From Hymenopellis radicata (taxonomy: Eukaryota > Basidiomycota > Agaricomycetes > Agaricales > Physalacriaceae): a stretch of DNA of 14,149 nt. A model generated the notes under the pieces. The model was not told where the DNA came from, ran no database searches, and saw only the letters and a program-made list of their open reading frames with translations. Location of the stretch: positions 1-14,149 of the forward strand of contig JADNRX010001121.1 of the NCBI GenBank assembly GCA_015501595.1, written 5' to 3'. Position numbers and translations under genes: made by a program. Positions 8,579 through 14,149 of this stretch are shown one piece after another (position 1 is the stretch's first letter; every line of letters begins with the position of its first letter).

Positions 8579-8957
8579 CCTCTCTTCTTTTCTTGTTCTC
8601 GTCCCCAGACGCTGTACACCTTCGTACTTACATATACATATTATTATGATACCTCTTCGACTGTATATAGCCTGTGATCTGTATTCATGTTCTTTTGCTA
8701 CAAGACTAGACATTGTGTTGTCGGCTTTGAGTATTGGCGTTCTTATATACTCCTTTGACGTGCGTGTTTTCCTTTTCATAATACTCGACGATTTACTGAC
8801 TTGTTCCCCAGGTTTTCATGAATGATGATTCCTATTTACAGATACAGACGTCGGAGCACAGTGCGATGGGAGGACGATTCCAGTCTAAGTAGTACAACCT
8901 ACCGTTTCATTGTTTCATTCAACATTCCCCTACATGAGCGGGATGATGTATTGACAT
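8579..8957. other. Region downstream of CHS7, no gene seen
   Basis: T-rich sequence after the CHS7 stop, probably its 3' untranslated region and terminator. A possible acceptor (TTCCCCAG at about 8805-8812) and another (TATTTACAG at about 8832-8840) are present, but no exon chain could be built from them. Confidence 0.35.
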
Positions 8958-9060
8958 AGAAATTGATTCACATTGGGACACCGTCTTTGCTGATGGTCGC
9001 GGAGGAGAATCTGTTGGCGGCTCCAGACTCTTTATTCTTTCCTAACGTTAGATCCTCTGT
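8958..9060 (+). pseudogene. 3'-end remnant of an F-box gene copy
   Basis: This piece aligns with the last part of the F-box relic at 11934-12020. Shared blocks are GAAATTGATT-AC, CCAGACTCTT and CTAAC-TTAGAT, in the same order and spacing. In the matching frame it reads EENLLAAPDSLFFPN beside EEGIMLKNPDSYTYIC. Nothing of the rest of an F-box gene is seen to its left. It is directly followed by the start of a BMT5-like coding sequence, the same arrangement as at 12003-12101. Confidence 0.5.
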
Positions 9061-9245
9061 AGGCGTGGGAAGTAGTCAAGCACCCGGAGGCTGTTCTGAA
9101 GATTCAGTGTGATGGTATTCATCGGTGAGTCCATTGATATCATCTCTGTCATTAAACACCTCTTTGACGATCCGCGTTCGTTGATGTCTGGCATGTCCCT
9201 AATTTCAGAGGAGAAAACTTAAAAGGCTGTCCATGACGAAATCTC
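8958..9245 (+). repeat. Duplicated segment, left copy (partner 11934-12235)
   Basis: The best-conserved part is CAGTGTGATGG at 9105-9115, then ATCGGTGAGTCCATT and CACCTCT-TGACGA, roughly 83% identical over about 65 bases to 12095-12160. Weaker similarity continues to the AAAAGGCT block at 9221-9228 (12207-12214 in the partner), with matching spacing. Codon-wise the differences leave MxxIGESIxI, VIxHLxD and KAxxD conserved. The two copies are in direct orientation about 3 kb apart. Confidence 0.7.
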
Positions 9246-10307
9246 GGCGCTCAGGAAGTCAAACGACTTCCCTGCGGCACGCAAATACTCCAGGTTCCTT
9301 GCTTGCAGCTGAAGGTGTAGCAAGAGGCAAACCTCCCATCATCGTGGACGAACCCGTCAACAATCATCTTACGCGAACCAACCGCAGCTTTATCTTCGAG
9401 CATAATTGCTTCTTGACTACGCCGAGGATTCTTTAGCGATAGTTGAGGTCCTGAGAAGGTACGTTGTTACATCTTCTATATCAGTGCGTTTAAACAATAC
9501 TTATTCTGCAGGCCCTATGTCTGTACGTCTAGTTGGATATGTCCATCGAACTATCAGTCCCGGCAACTGTCTAGTTGAAAAGGCGAACTTCAGACTAAGA
9601 TTTTGGATCTCGGATATGCGTGTCCATATGGCGCCGAGTCGTTCAACGTTGAGCCTGTAAGTTCTCCGACTCATTCCTTTCGTTCTGCTTGTCTGACTTG
9701 ACGCTCAGGGAACGCCAGGCTTCAGGGCGGTTGAACGTTGAATACCAACGCTGAACCATTTCTTCTCGTTGGCGCGACAGCCCCGGCGCCGCCTCCCGCA
9801 AGATTCAGATGTTGAGATGCAGCGCGGCTGGCGAAACCTGAGACTACACGCTGGTTTCGGTGTAATTACCTTCACGACATAGAATCTGCGCTCTGGTTGT
9901 ACTGCTAGTTGCTGACAGCTGTTCCATCATCCATCACGGATAGAGTTTTCGCGCCCACAGTGCGGCAGCATTGGCGAGAACTCTTCGGTATTGCCCTGGA
10001 TACGCGAAGCCGGTTCGTCGAAGGATTCAGCAGTATATATGAAGGCGTTTGGGCACTTTTACGGCCGGGACGAGGACTACTACGGTCTCTCTTTACTGGG
10101 CGGCTTCGGAAATTTCGTCGCCAGCTGTTACAAGCGGATGGAGGGATCAACGCCAGTCATGGCCATTCCTTCAAGTGGGCAGACAAGGATTTCCTGCCCT
10201 CGTTCTACGGAGAGCTGCAGTCTGTCTTCTTCGTCATTTTCCGCGCCTTGGAAGGTTCAAACCTGGTCTCCGCTAAAGGGAATCGCGCTTGCGACAGTAG
10301 TCTCTGA
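9112..10307 (+). pseudogene. Broken fungal-type (FunK1-like) protein kinase gene
   Basis: Kinase landmarks occur in the right order but in different frames. Before the catalytic loop comes LLDYAEDSLAIVEVLRR, ending at a GTACGT donor (9459). The catalytic loop is GYVHRTISPGNCLVE (9535-9579), where the catalytic Asp of HRD is Thr. Then a shifted frame gives KILDLGYACPYGAESF for the DFG region. After a clean 52-nt intron (9657-9708) comes GTPGFRAVE. Last is HDIESALWLYC (9873-9905), the C-lobe motif seen in fungal FunK1 kinases. Breaks include TAA at 9220, TGA near 9312, a one-base loss after ANFRL, a stop soon after GFRAVE, and TAG at 9906 where Trp would be expected. The frame then runs open to TGA at 10305-10307, with good codon bias at 10140-10260. 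The first 45 codons resemble the BMT5-like gene at 12101. No intact kinase could be made from it, so I call it dead. Confidence 0.75.
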
Positions 10308-10600
10308 AGAAGACGAGGGGGAGGCGCGGGAGGAGGTACGATCTCGCAAATGCGCTAGTTTGCAGGAGGCTGGTTCGCCGTCATCAGCTGAACCACGATA
10401 TCGACGACGCCGGTTATTAAATTCTATGTTACATTTTCTATCTACACTGTATGTCTTAACGTTGTACTAGTAACTACACTCTTTTCTCATGTTCAAACTT
10501 AGTACATACACAATATACACTACTCATTACTGTGCTGTGACCAGGCTATGGATCATTTCAGAGGGCTCGATCGATTGATCAATCTCAACCACGTACACTC
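10308..10600. other. Interval between the kinase relic and the next gene
   Basis: AT-rich sequence with no gene seen. Two abutting palindromes, TCGATCGA (10567-10574) and ATTGATCAAT (10574-10583), lie 18-34 bases before the ATG at 10601 and could be a protein binding site in its leader. This is pattern only. Confidence 0.35.
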
Positions 10601-11441
10601 ATGACGTCGCTCGCTACCAACAGTTTCCCGCCCAGGAGCATGTCGATGGACGAGGCAGTTGAGCAAGGATTCTTCTTTGTTAAAGTGCAATTGGAAAATG
10701 CGGATGCGATTGCTGAGAGGCCAAGAGAAGCGTGATGAGCTTTTCGCAGCATCCAGACATTGAAGGGGCAGCAAGAGAATGGGCCTAGTAATCTCCGTGA
10801 AGTCGACCCGGATGCCGCTGGGACAGATAGTATGCTTCAGGTGCAAGCCGCTCTCGCATGGTACGATGCGTATCTGCGGACGACCGAGGCAACGACCATT
10901 AACGGGTACGTAGCCTTCATTTTGATCTTTGCCCACGCTAATGTCTGTTGTAGTTACATGTGCCACTGCTTCTATGCCTTCACTGCGTCTATCCTTTTCT
11001 CGGAGAAATACGTTGAATGGGACGGCGAAGCCGCTTATCTGGCTTATTTCTCGCGGTTGAGAGAACTGTGAGTGCATGAGTGGCTCCCGACCCAACTGAC
11101 GATTGCCTACGTCTTCTAGTGCCTCGGATTGGGTTGTCAATCACCGCAGCAATCCCTCTAACCGTGTTCCTCCCGCTCAAGACTTACTAGATATCCACAT
11201 TCAGAGAGTCATCGGTCCTAAGCATGCCGCTGTCCTCATGCCTGCACCATACCACTTCCTCACTCTCAAGTTCCGTCATCCGTCGCTCGGCAACTGGCGT
11301 GTCACTGCTATCAATACTGAAGGCTCTCCAGTGTATACTCTATCTTGTAACAGCACATCCATGGCGCTCGAGGTAGGCGAAGACGATCTCTTCGACGTGC
11401 TGTCGGAGAGTGAGACAATCGACGATGACGGTGACCGTTGA
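10601..11441 (+). CDS. Unknown fungal protein, four exons
   Basis: Proposed exons are 10601-10731, 10789-10905, 10954-11067 and 11120-11441, giving 227 residues. The last two introns (48 and 52 nt) are strong: GTACGT and GTGAGT donors, branch sites GCTAATG and ACTGACG, TAG acceptors, and the frame carries through both. The first intron (57 nt, GTGATG donor) is weaker. It removes two in-frame stops (TGATGA at 10733-10738), so without it the N-terminus would be elsewhere. The sequence around the second and third junctions reads TINGYMCHCFYAFTASILFS and SRLRELASDWVVNHRSNPSN. The end is acidic (SESETIDDDGDR). There is no signal peptide and no domain I recognise. A long antisense frame covers 10553-11140, but the splice and codon evidence favours this strand. 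It lies between a kinase relic and an F-box relic in a rearranged cluster, and may itself be ageing. Confidence 0.6.
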
Positions 11442-11559
11442 ATTCTTCTGTTCCTTTTTCAAATTCTCTGTGAACCTACTAGAGCAATCTTACTGTAACT
11501 TGATATTCACAGTCGTGGGACATCAGCTTGTAAGTCTTCGGTAAAAGGTCTCCGAATAG

Positions 11560-12003
11560 CTGTGGAAACTTCGAGGGCTGCAGCTGGCATGGCGGCATTC
11601 AGAATCTGGCTTCTGGGCAAAATTTTTATCTGACGACGCCATAAAACACTACGGTCGACATGCCACGCAGTTCTTCCGGTCCAAGTTGCCCTCGTTGGAT
11701 GACTGATACTGGCATTCTTGCAGATTTCGGGAGCTTAAGATCATCTCGGTAACAAGCTTGGGATGTTTTGACGAAGACTAGCTAGCATTTTACGGTTGGC
11801 TGTTGTGGCGGATCAAGGCGAAGATGATGGTCGAGACGATCCATCTCGAGACCATGGCAGAAGGTAGCGTGTTTGCAAGCACCACATCGCTTCCCGTGAG
11901 GATAGACGTGGCGTTTAAGTTATCGAACACTTGGGAAATTGATTTACGATGCGAAGAGGGAATTATGTTGAAGAATCCAGACTCTTATACTTATATTTGC
12001 TAA
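11560..12003 (+). pseudogene. 5'-truncated F-box/leucine-rich gene relic
   Basis: This aligns with about 13400-13860 of the right-hand F-box copy. Shared blocks include AACTTCGA, TCTGACGACGCC, GG-ATTCT-GCAGA, GAGCTT, GATGAAGA or GACGAAGA, and CGGAT-AA-GCGAAGATGATGG beside CGGATTAAAGCGAAGAGG. The protein-level match is clearest at the end: LLWRIKAKMMVETIHLE here and LLARIKAKRMVKRIRLE there. The F-box itself is missing and several stops lie before 11803. From 11803 to the TAA at 12001-12003 the frame is open. The stop is about 100 bases before the BMT5-like start. Confidence 0.7.
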
Positions 12004-12235
12004 CATTAGATTACAGCCGCTCTGTACCCTTTCGATGGCGTGTGAAGGCATCACGACATGATGTACACACTGTTTTGAAGACGACGTCCTCCTCAGTGTG
12101 ATGGGTTTAATCGGTGAGTCCATTAATATCGCCTTGGTTATTCAACACCTCTGTGACGAATCAGGTTCTCCACAGGCTGATCTAACTCTCCTGTCCGCCG
12201 ACGCTGAAAAGGCTTTGAATGACATCTTGCTTGAT
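11934..12235 (+). repeat. Duplicated segment, right copy (partner 8958-9245)
   Basis: This holds the last codons of the F-box relic, a short intergenic stretch and the first codons of the BMT5-like gene. It matches 8958-9245 in order and direction. The shared ends are the natural border of an [F-box end + BMT5-like start] duplication. Confidence 0.7.
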
Positions 12236-12936
12236 AAGAGGCGGAGTGTGTTATTCGTTGGGGAGCAGGCATTTCACCGAACACTACCGCTGGCCTTGGG
12301 TGTCGCCAGAGGCTCGCTAGATGGCGTATTTGCGACCTACTATGAGAAAGGCGGGGAGGCTGCTCGACTGGAGGATATCATCTCTGCGATGAAACGAAGC
12401 CGGGACTCACATGCTGACTACTTGACAAGTATGTTTTGTCTTCTGGTATGCCGGGAACCCTCATATTTACACTGAACATAGTGCACCACGATCTCGAAGA
12501 GTTTCTGACTTACCTTTCTGGACTCGGAGATACTTGGCAGACATTGAGCGACCACATTTATGCTTGGCGGGCGGACGCTCGATGCCTGTCAAGATTCTTC
12601 GACGAGCATCCCGATTGCCCCAAGGATGCTGCCATCTGGTTTCAATCCCCGTGGCGCCAGAGGCGCGAAGGTCCTGTCGCTGAACTGTTACGTGGGTTTA
12701 TACAGTCTGCTGCAGAGCTTCAATCAAGTTCGGGTGGGATCGTCATCTTGGGGACGTCCACGAACATGAAATATTTCCCCGAATACGAGCTGGACAAGCT
12801 CATACTGCATGCTGAGCAGTGTGGCTACACTCATTTTGATTGCGGGAGAAGTTTCGTTCGGAGGATGTATCATTATGGATATTATCACCGGTCTGGCTCG
12901 GAATGCCTGTGGATAACGCTTTGCGAGGAACAATGA
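12101..12936 (+). CDS. BMT5/DUF2431-like methyltransferase-fold protein, two exons
   Basis: Exons are 12101-12428 and 12482-12936, with a 53-nt intron (GTATGT donor, CTGAAC before the TAG acceptor), giving 260 residues. RRSVLFVGEQAFHRTLPLAL (residues 47-66) fits the family's first strand and SAM loop. DAAIWFQSPW (158-167) fits motif IV. ELLRGFIQSAAELQSSSGGI (177-196) and the end YELDKLILHAEQCGYTHFDC (211-230), then YHYGYYHRSG, fit the rest of the fold. BMT5 methylates a uridine of 25S rRNA in yeast; fungi also have divergent relatives of unknown target. The usual GEGxFSF loop is GEQAFHR here, so activity is uncertain. A GTGAGT at 12114 and CAG at 12164 could define another, in-frame 51-nt intron (then 243 residues). 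I kept it as coding because the left copy conserves the amino acids there. No damage is seen, unlike its F-box neighbours. Confidence 0.65.
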
Positions 12937-13016
12937 TTTTGAACGCTTTTCGTCAAACCTCGTAGTAAGCTGCTATTCTACGTCTTCTGCACATTTAAGC
13001 CCTCACTGTTTGCAGA

Positions 13017-13859
13017 GTGGAACGCCAGCGATTTAGCGCCCACGATCCTTCAGGTTATATCAGAGCCGCCTATGAACTGACACCGGAAAGCGACAGCGAA
13101 CGAACGAACGTTTCGCTGGCGCTCTCGCACGTCTGCCGCTCTTGGAGAGAGACTGCGTCGAGCGTGCAAGCGCTATGGGTTGCAGTGTCATTTAATATGC
13201 CATGTTTTGCTAACCACTTCAGCGACATAAATGTTGTCCAGGACGTACTGCGCTACTCTGAGCCACGACCGCTTCATCTGACGATGAGAGGCCGACACGT
13301 CTAGGTCATTGGGAGATCGGGCAGAAGATACTCTCGACGGTTATCTTCTCCGACTGTTTAACTCGGTTATACTCATTGACGTTATCCGGCACTTGTCGAT
13401 TTCTACAGGTGGCAACTTCGACTGTCGCAGCTATGAGCAGCCTGAAGTTGACTGCTGTGCGAGTGTTATCTCTTAGTCTGACGACGCCGCCGTGGCCGGG
13501 AAACACCGCGGTAGATATTGCAAGCGGGTTTTTCCAGCGTTTGCCGTTGTTGGAGGTCCTGTCGCTGTCGAGGGTGTCACCGACGGGTATTCTAGCAGAC
13601 TTGGGTGTGGATTGTAGGAGCTTGAAAGAGCTCTCGGTGACAGACTTGGGCCGCTTTGATGAAGATGCTGAGCTGGCATTCCACACTTGGTTGTTGGCGC
13701 GGATTAAAGCGAAGAGGATGGTTAAGAGGATTCGTCTCGAGAGTAGAAGATAATGTGTTTGCCAACGTCGCATCGCCGGGAAGCGATGCGGCGCTGGAGA
13801 ACATACTATCTTTCGGGTGTCCAGGATTACGAGTACGATATATTGAAGAAAGCGGGTAG
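13017..13859 (+). pseudogene. F-box/leucine-rich gene broken by frameshifts
   Basis: An AG acceptor-like end (TGTTTGCAG) precedes 13015. The F-box is split. SDLAPTILQVISE (first helix, LPxxILxxI pattern) reads in one frame and AYELTPESDSERTNVSLALS, then HVCRSWRETASSVQALW, in another, joined by a one-base slip near 13070. A second slip at about 13301 ends the frame at HLTMRGRHV, while LGHWEIGQKILSTVIFSDCL continues in the next frame. The leucine-rich part follows (VRVLSLSLTTPPW, LPLLEVLSLSRVSPTG, CRSLKELSVTDLG). A third break near 13745, where 4-5 bases are missing compared with 11855, ends one frame at RIRLESRR; the other continues VEDNVFANVASPGSDAALEN to 13859. The family is sure. Three slips in one gene suggest decay, though sequencing or assembly errors would look the same. 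It resembles the relic at 11560 more than the gene at 1619. Confidence 0.75.
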
Positions 13860-14149
13860 TATTGAGTCCTATGGTCAAGCTTGTCTTCAGCACTCGTGTA
13901 ATTTGAAAGAATGTATACTCACGATACGATTGGAACGAGCCAGCGAAAGCGTCTACTTGTAATGATGATACCGAATCTAACGGATATTAATCGCGACTCC
14001 TTTTCAACAACATTATGAATGCCTCGACGCGCGTTCAATGTAACAGCTGATATAGAAAACACGAACTGACATAATGATAGTTCAAACCCTATTGTGAATC
14101 GAAGCTTGCGGGAGTCAGCGTTGTAGCTGTAGACACGCGTCCTGGTGGG
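13860..14149. other. Right end of the window, no gene seen
   Basis: No domain, splice pair or repeat of the window was recognised here. A T-arm-like GTTCAAACC near 14080 does not form a tRNA. Confidence 0.35.

Noticed and set aside
8274..8825. 183-codon plus-strand frame over the CHS7 3' half
   Set aside because: It overlaps exon 1 in the wrong frame. Only its part at 8412-8490 is real, as CHS7 exon 2.
10553..11140. 195-codon open frame on the minus strand
   Set aside because: It lies antisense to a gene with canonical introns and frame continuity on the plus strand, and has no recognisable domain.

Overview
The window looks like nuclear DNA of a mushroom-forming basidiomycete (Agaricomycete). 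The evidence is the very short GT-AG introns (47-66 nt), an agaric-type F-box protein with a coiled-coil N-terminus, a small secreted KRE9/KNH-like protein, a Chs7-type chitin synthase chaperone, a fungal-type (FunK1-like) kinase relic and a BMT5/DUF2431-like protein. There is no bacterial or viral signal, and no rRNA, tRNA or CRISPR was seen.

Left part (1-4690): two diverged direct copies of one dispersed repeat, at 1-658 and about 3530-4690, bracket an intact single-exon F-box gene (1619-3241, minus strand). Two short inverted-repeat elements (MITEs) of one family lie here, at 715-862 and 3668-3900. Both have terminal inverted repeats starting CTGTRGACTTTCG and TA target duplications. The second sits inside repeat copy 2, and repeat copy 1 shows the matching empty site. 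A further insertion of about 500 bp (4091-4590) is also present in copy 2 only.

Middle (4691-8578): a four-exon gene on the minus strand (4833-5396) encodes a 130-residue secreted KRE9/KNH-type cell-wall protein. After about 2 kb with no convincing complete gene comes a three-exon CHS7-like gene on the plus strand (7556-8578; 308 residues, 7 predicted membrane segments). Both gene products would act in wall building, but nothing shows co-regulation.

Right part (8579-14149): a churned cluster on the plus strand. In order it holds an F-box 3' remnant joined to a BMT5-like start, a broken kinase gene (9112-10307), a four-exon gene of unknown function (10601-11441), a 5'-truncated F-box relic (11560-12003), an apparently intact BMT5-like methyltransferase-fold gene (12101-12936) and an F-box/leucine-rich gene broken by frameshifts (13017-13859). 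The sequence around 8958-9245 is repeated at about 11934-12235, so an [F-box end + BMT5-like start] unit was duplicated. All exon models were joined by hand from splice signals and frame continuity; transcript data would settle them.
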